Positions 10,189-21,729 of a stretch of 64,000 nucleotides of DNA are shown one piece after another. This stretch comes from Mangifera indica. Lineage: Eukaryota > Streptophyta > Magnoliopsida > Sapindales > Anacardiaceae. How positions within the stretch are numbered: position 1 is the first letter of the stretch; each line of letters starts with the position of its first letter. Location of the stretch: assembly GCF_011075055.1 (NCBI RefSeq), contig NC_058140.1:14571945-14635944 (forward strand), in the 5' to 3' direction. The notes below the pieces were generated by a model. That model was given only the letters and a program-made list of their open reading frames with translations. It did not search any database and was not told the origin of the DNA. The translations under genes were made by a program, and so were the position numbers.

Positions 10189-13100
10189 TCACTCCAGCAA
10201 ACGCTTGTGCTTGCACCAGACAATAGCAACTACATACAGGAATATGCTCCCAGTGGCACCGCCAACAACAGTCCAAATAAACTCTTGCATGCCTGATTTT
10301 TCTTCATCAAAAAGATCGATGGTGATATTCATTCCAAAGACACCAGCCACAACAACGAATGCACTCACCACAAGGGTTGCAGTTGTTAGCATGACACCCA
10401 TTTGCAAAAGATGATTCTGTTTGTCATCCAGCATTATGTTAATGTAGTCTTCTGTGTCATCTACGTACTCCCTCAGCTTCCAAGAAACAAAAATACAATG
10501 ATAAGGAAACATGTTAAGAGTATCTAGGGAAAACTAACGGAATGGATTGATTTCCAAAGTGAATGTCAGTTTGTATATAAAAGCAAAGGAAAACAACTTT
10601 CAAATCTATATCCTTACTCTTTATGCAACCCCAATGTGTATGAACCCTTCCGTAACCATCATTTCAAAATTCAAACTCAAATTTCATCACACCCCTTCTT
10701 AAAATGGAAAAGCAGAATTACAGATCGTAGAAAGTTTCTACCACCACAGGGAGTGAATTACTATACTTTGTTTGAGTGGGGAAAACAAAATGAGAAAGTT
10801 TCTGTAAGCATCACGAAAAAACTATATTGTGCGGTAAAACTAATTTTTAAAGTCTCCATTATATGAAGCACTAGCCCTAATTTTGGCCAACAATAATATA
10901 AATAAGGATAATTTTAGTAGTTAGAAGAAATTGCCAAATTGCTTAAATTTAAAATTAGCTACACCATACAGGCGGCCATGTCATGTCCATGGTACTTGTC
11001 TGCCCTTTTTCAAACAATGAGCATCATCAACATCCTTACCCTTAAAAAAAGAGTTTCATAATCTTGCAACTACACTTAGGAACAATGTTAAGCTGTAACA
11101 CATCTGCCTACCCTGATAGACCTATAATCTACAAGTTAGCACAGTGGCTGCTCTCTTTCTCAGGACACTCCCCTCTCTGAGCTGTTCCTTCTGGAAGAAT
11201 CTCTTAACACTATACAAGTGTGAATTTTCAATCAACCACCCCCCAAAGGTTATACAATAAATAAAAGAGCTCCTTACGTGGAAAGTGTTTCTGCGGCCAT
11301 AACAAGAATTAGGTGAATAACTAACAGTAAACCTAAAAAATAAAACGTCCAAAGCCACATTCACTGTTTCACCGATAAATATCTAAAAGATTTCATGGTA
11401 AGAGTGTCTTCTCCTTCAAAAAATCTTTGTGTCAGAGCATATATGAGCAGAAATGTCAGATTTCTAATCTCAATCTAAAGATCGAATCTAGACTAATAAA
11501 TGCAATTAAGACTTCCACCAGGCTAACCACTCTGTTATACAGTCCTATTCTTGTAATATACACTAATAATATATAGATACTTAGATGCTAGGGGATTTAA
11601 ACTCTGATAAATAAGTTTAGGCCATGCGGCCACTGATTGAGAGCCTCATACTCATAGATTAGCAGTATCAGAGCAAGGTAGGCACCCATTGCACTTGCAC
11701 ATTAGAATTCCCATGAAGAAAAGACTAATTAATTCCTCATAGTGTAATATATTATACAGTTGAAGTGAGTTGCCTTGATAAACATCAATATCACAGACCT
11801 CTGGAGATGGGAGCATGAGGAGTAATCCTGTCCAAACAGTTTATGAACCACATCTACATAAATGTTTTCAGTAAAGAGACATGCCCTGTATTGCTTTGAT
11901 ACCTGTTTACACGGATGTTCAACTTTTCATATTGACATTTATATGTTTGGTTAATCCTGACTTATTATTGTTCACCTCTTCTTTTTATGTGAAGCAAATG
12001 ACAGTTTAGGGGAGACAAAATTATGGAGAACTGGTAAACTGACTTTTTGATGAAAAAAGTTCTATATTTTTTAACAGCACAAGGCTTTAACATGTTTACT
12101 TTTCGGTGTTGTGTTTGCATATATATTACCAAACAAGACATCATGAGCTTCTCACAACTATTTTAGTATGTGAATCTTTTTATGTGTTTCATGAAATAGG
12201 ATCAAGTAGTGAACTTAAGTGTCATACCGTAGACAGCTTGTTTAGTGTGCCATCAATCTGGACAAAGTATGCCTCCAGGAGCATTTCAAGCTCCTCAACA
12301 TCAAGTACCTTGCCTATAGAACTGTAAGTGGTACTAGTACGAGACTCGTGGCTGTCCTTGCCAAGTGAATTATGTGCAGCAAACAACTCATGGGCGTTCT
12401 CTGCGTTAAGATCAACTTCATAACTAGTGTATCCCCCAGTAGCATCCACTGATAATTCAGCAGGAGTCCTGAAATAGTAGGAGAATATGAAGAGAAAAGC
12501 ATAAATAAAAATGAAATAGGAAGGCCAGATAACAAAGTGATAGAAATAGGTACCCGTCATCCATATGTGATTGAAGATCCATGTCATCTCTCTCATTCAT
12601 AGAAGAAGTGGAGGAGTTTTCAAGTTGTTGAACCAACTTTTCGGTCAGATACATCTCAGCCATGTCTTCATCATCATCCAGCAAGTGTTCTAATTCATCC
12701 CTCACCTGGAGATGAACACATGCTCACCTTAGTCAAAAAGACTTTGGTAAGAGATAAAAACTATCAATAACTTGAGAGCATGGTTTTTTAAGTGATTTGA
12801 TATGCACTCTTAAATTGCATCTACAAGATCAATAGGTTATACCAGCCTATTCAACACAGATTAACAGGAAACCATATAATCCAAAATCTAGAAATCACTC
12901 AACCTTCTGAACACGTCCAGTTATTGCAACCAAGCGGCTCTTAATTTGACGGACACGTTCCAAATTGAGGGTACTGATCTTTGAAGTCAGCTTATCTAAG
13001 GCTGGGTGAGCTTCTTGTTCCAACGTTTTTGCCTTAGGAAGAAACAGGAACAAGTACAATTATGAGAACAAAGAAAACAAATGCACAATGGCAAAGTAGT

Positions 13101-14164
13101 AAAGAAAAATCTAGGAAAGTAGGAACTAAGGTAAGTTACTTCATTTTCTAAGCAACTGCAGGCAGCCTCAAGGCAGGCTTCCAGTGCAACAAACTCAAAA
13201 GGAAGAACCTTTGGTCCATCACGGTTCTCAAGACCTTGTTTCCCATCTGCCTTACCTTCCTCGTGTTGACCCTCATACTGTGGAAAACCTCCTGAAAATG
13301 TTGGAGGACTGGAATCTCTTGATTGTGTTTCTTCCAAATCATACAAATTTTTCCATCTTGAATCATCTCCAGTGCCCTCCTACACAAAAGATACCATTAT
13401 AACATCATCAAGCATATACATAACAATCCAACAAACTTAACAACAAATTAATATAAATCAGAGTGAATGTAAAATTGAAGTTGAAGGCCTTGCAGCCCAT
13501 TTAATCAATTGAGCATTCACATTTGAATCAAACAAATGCACTTTATGCAAGTAAAACAATCAGAAAACATATTTTACCGATATCCCTTTTAAGGATAAAT
13601 TCATAACAATTTTCATATTTCAAAAGAGGGTTCTGATAAAACTGACACCAAAAAATATCTAGAACACATCACAAAAGAGTGAAACAATTATAATGATAAA
13701 AGATTTTTTTAAAAAAAAAAAACCTTAGCTTTAGTGGCCTGATAGTGGCACAAAATCCTCCTCTGTAATTCTTCAACAAAGGGAACAACAAAAGGGTCTC
13801 TAGAATTAAGCAACAGAACTTCCTGGGCTGTAATAATAGCCTTGATGTGCTCCAAATTTATAACAATTGCCCGTTCTCGGCCCAACACAGTTGAAGGGTA
13901 CGAGAGTTGCGGATCCAGGATCCGAAGGTCTCGCGCCGGCAGCCCCGTGCGGCGCATGATGGCGTGCTTTCCGGCCTCCACTATCTGGGCCTGCCCACTT
14001 GAATCAAGAAGCAGCCAGTGCCGAACCCCCGTTGGCTTCTTACGGAGACCAGCGGCTGTGGAAAGGGCCATGTTGGCAGAGACAATTGGAGGTCGGGCTG
14101 ATTCCGGGTCATCATCGGGTTGCGTATGACCCTGTTTTGCATAAGGAGGGTGGTAGGTTCTCAT
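10189..14164 (-). CDS. MRS2/MGT-type magnesium transporter (CorA superfamily), 6 exons
   Basis: Minus-strand exons are 13724-14164, 13140-13379, 12904-13032, 12554-12705, 12228-12468 and 10189-10476, giving 496 residues. The protein forms a homopentameric Mg2+ channel in membranes of plastid, ER, vacuole or plasma membrane, depending on the paralogue. The defining GMN motif is at residues 449-451 in VAGVFGMNITIDLF, at the end of TM1 (~428-449); TM2 is ~468-488. Family blocks before it include LPARDLRILDPQLSYPSTVL, ITAQEVLLLN, PFEFVALEACLEA, RDELEHLLDDDEDMAEMYLT and LDVEELEMLLEAYF. The sequence is closest to what I recall of Arabidopsis MRS2-3 (MGT4), of similar length. The start is the ATG at 14164; nearby upstream in-frame codons are open but contain no ATG. 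Intron 5 is 1.75 kb and intron 1 has a poor donor (see findings). Confidence 0.93.
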
Positions 14165-17100
14165 CGTACGGACTGCACGGTGTTGTACGCCGCTCTCACG
14201 CAAGGATAATTGGTTTAGTGTTATGCTTTTCCGTGCTGTCTGAAGTTTTATAATTATACGTATTTCAATTTTTTTTTAGTAATTATTTTTTTTTTATTTT
14301 GTCTTATTTAATATGTCTATCAGTCTATGTATGGGATGAAAGTAAATTTTATAATTGAGAAATAAATTAATTAATGAAGTAGATTATGTTGACAGGCTGA
14401 CATTCCTAATCCTCCTCAAAAACATTTTCAAGAATTTGTCATACACATCTTATCATATTTGATTTAAAAACAAACAATTTCCACAAAGCAAGCAGTCCAG
14501 GTAGGCTCGGAGTCATTTTCCCCCAAAATTTAAGGAACTTCACCCACTAGAGATAATTTTATACATGTACTTCTTTTACAAGGAACCTTTTCTACCATTT
14601 TGCAAGAATGTCTATGTGCATATATTTTGTATAAATAATTAATTAATATATAAAATATGTGTCATTATATAATTAGATATTACTCAATAGTATGTATTCG
14701 TAATTTTATTGTTTTGAGTATTGGAAATCACTAATCATGTGGCTGCAATTCTCATCGGAAGAGAGCATTTCTATTGAGAACAATACGTTTTGGGATAACA
14801 GTAGCTGCCTCAAATCCTGGAATACATGATCAAGTGAAGAGACATTCTTACGTAGGGAACCAACATGCAGCATGCATGCAAGGAGGGTAGTCAACGTGCT
14901 GGGAGGACTGCAAGAGTTAGTCTACACTGTTATTAATTTATTGCATATTTGTATTATTTGTTCATTATTCTTTCCTGCGATGTTGTTGGTTGTTTGACAA
15001 GGTCAATTTGTTTGCGATGTAAGCTGACTTGTTTTGTTTACGGTGTTCCATGTGCGGATTTTATGCTTCTTCTTCCCCTTGTAGTGTGGCCTATATATAG
15101 GATGTTAGTTTTCACTGAGTAAACTCATCTATATTTTCTCTTTAATGTTTCATTTTTGCATATTGCATACTTTCCTTGCTTCTCTTGTTCCCCTTTAATA
15201 GCTAGTTAGCATAAGGGTGGGAAGATGTCAGAGATGGTCGCAAGAGAGGATAGAGAAAAAACCTTAGAGTTGGAAAGAAAAATCACTTTTCAAAATTTGA
15301 AACTGGGTTGAAATTATCAATTTTTTAAAATAGGGGATGTGATTAAATTATATTTTTTTTACTATTCTTAATAAAATAATAGTTTTTACCTTTATAACTA
15401 ACAAATAATTTTAACAGAAGTTTTAAGGGTATATGAGTTTTTGAAACTTAACGGATGAAAATTTGAGAATGAACTAAACCTTGGATGGGAGTTTAAGAAT
15501 GGATTAAATCTTGGGTGGAAATAAGTCTTTTGGCTTGTGAGCAATTAGTTATGGTGGGGGTGAGCGGATTTGGATACCCTGTAAAAATATGAAAAACCTA
15601 AACAAGTTGGTTTCTAAAAATAGGAACTAGAACTTAAAACCTACAAGGTCAGTTTTAGGTAAAAACCGATCTTGTAAGTTTCAGGTAGGTTTTGGTTCCT
15701 ATCTGGAACCCATAATTCACCAAAAAAATGTCTCTAGGGTTTGAATGTTGGTTTAACTCCTTCATTATCTCTACCTCTCAACCATAAAATCCTATGTAAT
15801 TACTCATTTATTCTCTTCCCTTCTCTCATTTTCAAAACCCGCCTGGTAGAAATTATTCATTTCTTCTCTTCATTTCTCTCATTTTCAAACCCCACCTGGC
15901 AGAAAGTTTCGTTGTTTCTCACCATTACTCTTCTTAAACAAAAACATAAGTACACTCTTTTTACAAGCCTCCCATTGCTGCTTAGACGTCACCCAACATT
16001 GTTAACAAAGTTGCAGACTCTCGGGATACTGTAAACATTATAGGCATTTTGAATACAATGTATTTTCCAAACACATACACATTAATTTTATCTTTATATT
16101 TTGGCTCTGGTTTTGGTTTCGATTTCTTAGAAGTTGAAATTGAAACCGAAATCAAAACTGTCTGGTTCTATAAAATTGAAATTAAAACCTATCCAAAATA
16201 GACGAGTTTTTAGTAGGAATAAAAACCAAAAGTTAGGTACCCGGCAGTCCGGGCTCTGGTTAGATTTTGGTAGGAATAAATTATTATTGTGACAAAATTA
16301 TTATTGGAGTAGAAATTTGAGAAAGAATTGTTAATTAATTAATTTCAACTCTTGTCTTCAATAGTTTTGACAAGTCTGCCACTTTTGTTACACTACACCA
16401 AGCAACCTTCCAGTCAACACATTTATTCATATTTAAGTACTCTCTATCCTTGTATAGAAGTGTTTTGATTAGGCAATGAGATCATCTTGCTTCCGTTTAA
16501 CGTGTAATCTGGAGTGCGTTATTATTTATTAATATATTAGATACCACATTTAATCATGATTAATTATATGAATAATGCATTCAAATTGAAGTCAAATTAA
16601 GTCATATATAATAAATAAATGAAGAGAATAAATCATGCTCACCCACAATTTAAGGTTCGAAAGGGCGGTTCCAGGATATCAACGAAGACTCTTTATTATT
16701 ATAATAATTAATTTTTATTAAAAAGATTATTACGTAAAATAAATTGGACAGTAGTTTGTTTGAAAATAAATGATGATTTTTTTAGTTGAAATTTAAAATT
16801 GAAATACAACACATGTGAGTTGAAAGTTTAAATAAAATTATATGTATATTTTTTTAAATATATAATTGAATAGTTAGACTATGTTTATTATGATATTGGG
16901 TAATTTTAAATTAAAAATAAAATTTTACCTAATTATATTATAATATATTATTTATATATCCACTTAGGACTGATGTATAAACATGATAAATTTTTTTGAA
17001 AATAACTTATCTGGCACCTTGGCCATCCACAAACCATGGTTGCCAATAGTATTCAATTGTCAATTTCAAAGATTTTATCCATGTCCGTGTACCCACTTAT

Positions 17101-17497
17101 GGCATTGTCATGTGTTTGGGTGGCTGAGAAGTGATTAACAGGAAGGTTAAATTGGGAGGGAGAGCCAACACCATCGAAGATAGCGTTCGCCGTCTCCGAC
17201 GATGGTTTGCAAAACCCAAGGGAGAAATTTTAATTTTTCAAATTTTAGATGGAGAGAATTATAAGATTTTCAAGCTAGGGGGTAAATATAATAAAATTTT
17301 AATTTTTTTGTTAAATACAATTTTATCATTAACTCTAACTAAGATTTTTAACAGATAGGTGGGACATTTAGATTTTTAAACCTCACGAATATGATTTTAA
17401 AATAACACCTAAACTTGAATGGGAAATAGTCCATTGGCCTTACTTTTTCTACGCACTAAAAAATTCAAACAAAAATTTTCATTTTTATGGGCATAAT
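14165..17497. other. Intergenic region with degraded repeats
   Basis: No gene is recognisable. The first few hundred bases contain the MRS2 promoter. From about 15540 to 16260 there is a low-complexity repeat rich in GGTTC/AAACC words (GGTAAAAACCGATC and similar), of a kind dispersed in plant genomes. Two segments, ending near 15535 (AAGTCTTTTGGC) and near 17437 (AATAGTCCATTGGCC), look like single right ends of the Mutator-like MITE family found intact at 52793-53695. No matching left ends were found. Confidence 0.4.
17130..17437. mobile_element. Truncated Mutator-like MITE, right end only
   Basis: The segment ends with AACTTGAATGGGAAATAGTCC and then ATTGGCC. This matches in order and spacing the right terminus of the intact element at 52793-53695 (AACTTGGATGAAAAATAGTCC, then TTTAGCC). 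Inside lies a GATGG...CGTCTCCGACGATGG segment followed by A/T runs, similar in layout to the intact copy. A matching left terminus is absent, so the left boundary given is arbitrary and no target duplication can be shown. Confidence 0.4.
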
Positions 17498-17972
17498 GCT
17501 AAAAAAGATAAATTAATTAAACTAAGTAGTTAGTTTGCCGCGTAAACTTTTTTCGATAAGAATTCTTAGCTTTTACCATTTTAAGCAAATTATATTTTTC
17601 ATTCCAAAAATATCTCTCATCTTATATCTCAGCGTTTACAGTAAATTTTACAGCAGCTTTCGCAGATTAATCTCTTATATTTCAGAAGATACGTATTAAG
17701 CTTAATTTTTTTGTAATGAATAAGATTAATTTTTTATATAATAATTGATTCTTATATACTTTTATACAATTACAAAATAATAGATATACCGAACGTTTTC
17801 TCAAAACGATGCGTTTTTTCAAGCGGGTGCAAAAATGTGCAAAATGGTGCTTGAAAGGATGCAGGTGCATATGAGGGTGTGACAACGTTGAAGGGGTGCG
17901 TGAAATGATGCAAGTGTAGATGCGTGAAAGGGTGTGGGAAGAGGTGCGAGTGCGTGAAAGGGTGCGACAAAT

Positions 17973-18003
<31 letters not shown>

Positions 18004-18951
18004 GTATAATATAATATAATACAATATATTATATTATATATAAAAATATAATATATTATAAAGGGGTGCATCTCCTGCGCCCCTTTATATATAAATAAAA
18101 GGGTGCGTAGAGGGGTGCACCATTCACACACTCTTTCTAAATTTGTTGTACCCTTCCATACACCTGCACCCCTTCACGCACCATTTCCAAATTGTCGCGC
18201 CCTTTCAAGCACTTGCACTCGTTCCTGTACCTCTTCACGCACCCTTTCCAAATTTGTTGCACCCTTCCATGCATCCCTTCACGCACCATTTCCAAATTGT
18301 TGCACCATTTCACTCACCTACACCTGCATTTGTTCTCGCACCCTTCACGCACTGCCACACCCTTTCATGCACTCGCATCCCCTCATGCACCCTTTCCAAA
18401 TTGCCACACACTTTCACGCACTCGCACCCCTTCATGCATTGTCGCACCATTTCATGCACCCACATACCTTTACTCACCCTTTCCAAATTGTCGTACCCTC
18501 TCATGCACCCGCACCCCTTCATGCACCATTTCCAAATTGCCGCACCCTTTTCAAATTTTTGCCCCCTTCCATGCACCCACACCATTTCACACATCATTTC
18601 ACACATTTTCGCACCGGCTCGGAAAAAACACACCGTTTTGAGAAAACATTCGGTATATCTATCATTTTGTAATTGTATAAATGTATATAAAAATAAATTA
18701 TTATATAAAAAATTAATTTGTTTTTCATTTATAGATATTATTCATTACAGAAAAATTAAGTTTAATGTGTATCGTTTGAAATATAAAAGATTAATGTTGT
18801 GAAAACTACTATAAAAACTAAGAAATTAGAAAAGGGATATTTTTGGAATGAAAAATGTGATTTGCTTAAAAAAATTAAAACTAAGAATTCGTGTCAAAAA
18901 AATTTATGCGACAAACTGACTATCTATTTTACTTAATTTCCCGCTAAAAAA
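17498..18951. mobile_element. Foldback element with minisatellite arms and 9-bp target duplication
   Basis: The element proper is 17507-18942 (1436 bp). It is flanked by a perfect 9-bp direct repeat, GCTAAAAAA, at 17498-17506 and 18943-18951. The outer ~330 bp at each end are imperfect inverted repeats, sharing for example AAGAATTCTTAG, the block around GAATGAAAAATATAATTTGC and CGTTTTGAGAAAACATTCGGTATATCTA (read in two parts at 17790-17815 and 18633-18660). Inside are irregular tandem repeats built on GGTGCGTGAAAGGGTGCGAC. They are short on the left (about 17825-17970) and expanded on the right (about 18060-18615), where they read as the complement. The centre (17972-18060) is an AT-rich core starting with a TAA microsatellite. 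No transposase is encoded. The 9-bp duplication points to Mutator-type mobilisation. Open frames here are His/Pro-rich by-products of the repeats. Confidence 0.85.
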
Positions 18952-18986
18952 TGATTAAAACAAATATAGGACATATGTCAATTTAC

Positions 18987-19248
18987 CTCCTCGACTTGTA
19001 GAAGATCTTTTATGCATAGAGTGTTGTTCCGATCTGGATCAACGTACTTCCCCTTGCAAGTTCTTTCTATCGACTTCCAAAAAAAAAAAATTTAGATATG
19101 TATATTGTAAATTGAGAAATTTTAAGACAATTTTTGGGGAATACACCTTATAGAGTTCATCTGATATGAGTACGTTTAACTGAGCAAACTGGACTCTTGC
19201 ATTCGAGTATTTGTTATTATCCGTGACTGGGTTGCCAAGCATGTAGCC
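18987..19248 (-). pseudogene. SCPL acyltransferase fragment, two middle exons
   Basis: Two exons in frame on the minus strand are clear: 19147-19248 (GYMLGNPVTDNNKYSNARVQ onward, ending LISDELYK) and 18987-19073 (SIERTCKGKYVDPDRNNTLC onward, ending DLLQVEE). They are joined by a 73-bp GT-AG intron in phase 0. GNPVTD, NARxxFA, LISDELY and the Cys-containing KGKYVDPxxNxxLC segment are typical of serine carboxypeptidase-like (SCPL, peptidase S10) acyltransferases, which transfer acyl groups from glucose esters in vacuoles. Upstream exons with the catalytic GDSYSG were not found in the adjacent sequence. The foldback element is inserted 35 bp beyond the last exon, in what would be the next intron. 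I read this as a broken gene fragment. Confidence 0.75.
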
Positions 19249-21729
19249 CTGAGTACACCATCAAAATTATCTATATGCATTCTAATTTCTTTTGTTATAA
19301 AGTAGCCTAAAATGGTTTAAAATTATCTTTAGTGATATGTGGACTTAGGTGGTAACTAATGCCACCGAATTGGAAGCAAAAGTGCTTCAAGTCCTCAACA
19401 CTTCAGAATTCTCAAACTTATTTTAATTTTTTGGTAACGAGTAATCCCACTCGAACCAAATTGTTACTTTTATGGGACTGAATTAACTACACCAAATAAA
19501 ACAAATCCTGAATTAGAGTGTGTTATTATTGGCTGTATTTGGGATTTGGGTTTGAGTTTCCTCCAAATTTGATATTTTTCTACTTTGTAAAATTCAGTTT
19601 TCCTTTAATATCTTCACCCATAAACAAAAGCTTAAAAGCCAACTCACTGAAACTATTCCATATTATGTGCACTATTATTTTTCTTTGGAAGAGTGCACTA
19701 TTATTTTTATATATGTATAGAGTTACAGTTTTTTTTTTTTTTGGAAATTCTAACATACTTGATTCTCAAGCTCAATAATTATGAAATTTACTATTTTCTA
19801 ATAATAATTTAAGAGTTCACTGTTCTTCAAATAGTGCTTATGAAATTAGATTCTTTAGACGAGAAATCATGAAAATAGTCTCTTACAAAAAAAAAAAAAA
19901 ACATTTATTTGGTTGTATAAATGTGAAAAATACATTTTATTTTTAATAATTCTCAACATTTACTTAAATTTTCGACTGTTTTTTAGTTTTAATAAACACA
20001 AAATAAAAAACAAAATAGGGATGCCAGACTCATGATCTTATCCTCAACATGGTAAATGACATTAAATTCTCACCATACAAAACCAACTGCTTAATAACAT
20101 GTCATTTTCTATATATATATATATGACTTTGCGTTGCCAATATTATTATGACCAGGTTTAGTTGATTGACAAAAGTTTGGTATGATTAATTTTCAAAAAT
20201 TTAAATAACTGTCTAAAAATTCGGTAAAACTATAAGTGTAATTTCACCATAATCTAGGATTTTACTTTTTTACCTGTCATAATTGCCCCTCCTATTTTTC
20301 AAAACGTGTTGTTATACCTTCACGAACCAAATTCTCTCTTTGCCTTGCCCCCATTTTCTTCTTGTTTCCCGTTTTCTTCGTATTCTTTCTACTGTTTTTT
20401 GACAAGATGAGCTTCTGAAATATCTGTTTTCTCTATTTAGAAACTATGGTTGGTTATACTGTGAGATTTCATCTTATGGAATTTCGATTTTGGTGATGGG
20501 TTATACTGTTGGATGGGGTAAGATCAACAAACGCGTCCGTTATGTCTGACGCCATTTATACCTGAGGATATGCTGGAGACGTTCAATGAGAAGCTATGGG
20601 AGGCTTCCGGCTTCCTCCATTTTTTTTATGCTGAATATTCTCAGGTTTCTGTTTACAGACCATAACTTAAACGAATGAAGAAAAAGATTTTTTTTTTTCT
20701 TTTGATCGTATAAAGGAGCCACGGTGTTTGGTTTGAACCTTGTAAATGCAAGATACAGTGAATCTTGAAGTGAAATGGAAACGAAAAGCTACATATTATA
20801 AGCAAATGTTAATAATAATTAACTCCATTGATTTGTAGTTTGTACAGTTTTCTTCTTCTTCTTCATCTTATCCTTCTTGTTTCTTACTTGGTTTCTCAAT
20901 TAATGGAGACGAAAAGATTTAGATTTTTTCAGTTGATTTGATTTGGATCTCATTATTTGGCCATGGCTGAAGGAGTATTTGATGATTATGATGGTGATCT
21001 CGTTCAAGGTTAATTTCTGGGTTCATTTTTCATATTTGTTACCAGGGATTCGGAGGTTTTGTTCTTATTTTCCTGTGTGGAAACGATGAACCTTTCAATC
21101 ATTCATGGTGGCTTCTTCTCCCCATGTCAATTCAACTATTTTTCAATTTGATTTGCTTTCAAATGTTAATAAATGAGTAAAACCCAAATGAAGAAATCTC
21201 ACGGTAAAACCAACCATAGTTTCTAAAGAGAGAAAACAAAAACTGTCAAGAAAAACAATAGGAAGAATAAGAAGAAAATGAGAAATGGAAAGAAAAGGGA
21301 GCTAGGAAAATAAGAGTAATAAATTAAAAAAAATAAAACCCTATATATTAGTTAAATAATATTTTTATTCTTATAACCAACTGATTTTTCTAACAATAGC
21401 CCTTGATAGATAATTATTTAGATTTACACAAATTAATAAATAAAATTTTATCAATACACTAAACCTTTGGTGGGAAAAAGTCTTTTGGCATATTATTATT
21501 GATTTATACTGATTTACAACCCCCGAACGTAACAAGATTAATATATAATTATTTCACAACCAAATTAACATAATCATTTCATTACAGAACTAATTTTTAA
21601 ACTCAAGTAATGCAAAATTATTGGTAAATATTAAACGAAAAGTCAAAAGACGGTAGCAGTGCATAAGATTTATTTATTTCTCAAAAATCTGTGATTAAAT
21701 TAGAATAAAACGCCCATCAATATTGATAA
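19249..21729. other. Region between two SCPL remnants, repeat-derived
   Basis: No intact gene is visible. It contains an inverted-repeat element (listed separately, about 20350-21489), poly-A/T tracts and AT microsatellites (for example 20112-20124). SCPL exons that would join the two neighbouring remnants are not recognisable. Confidence 0.4.
20350..21489. mobile_element. Inverted-repeat (Mutator-like/foldback) element, degraded
   Basis: The left arm at about 20352-20480 and the right arm at about 21181-21315 are inverted copies. Both contain TAGAAACTATGGTTGGTT with GTGAGATTTC just inside, and TTTTCTTCTT / TTTCTACTG-type stretches outside. The right outer end (21465-21489) reads CTTTGGTGGGAAAAAGTC then TTTTGGC, the same terminal pattern as the MITE family in this window. 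A matching left outer terminus and a target duplication were not found, so the left boundary is approximate. The middle contains ordinary-composition sequence, including an open stretch near 20540-20645 that could be captured host DNA. Confidence 0.45.

Noticed and set aside
14165..14203. Longer MRS2 N-terminus starting upstream of 14164
   Set aside because: The frame is open, but the upstream candidate codon is TTG, not ATG. The first ATG is at 14164 and gives the expected family length.
17682..18802. Several overlapping open frames rich in His, Pro, Cys and Thr
   Set aside because: They are translations of the GTGCG/CACCC minisatellite arms of the foldback element. All three frames of the C-rich strand are open for the same reason, and there is no start context or exon structure.
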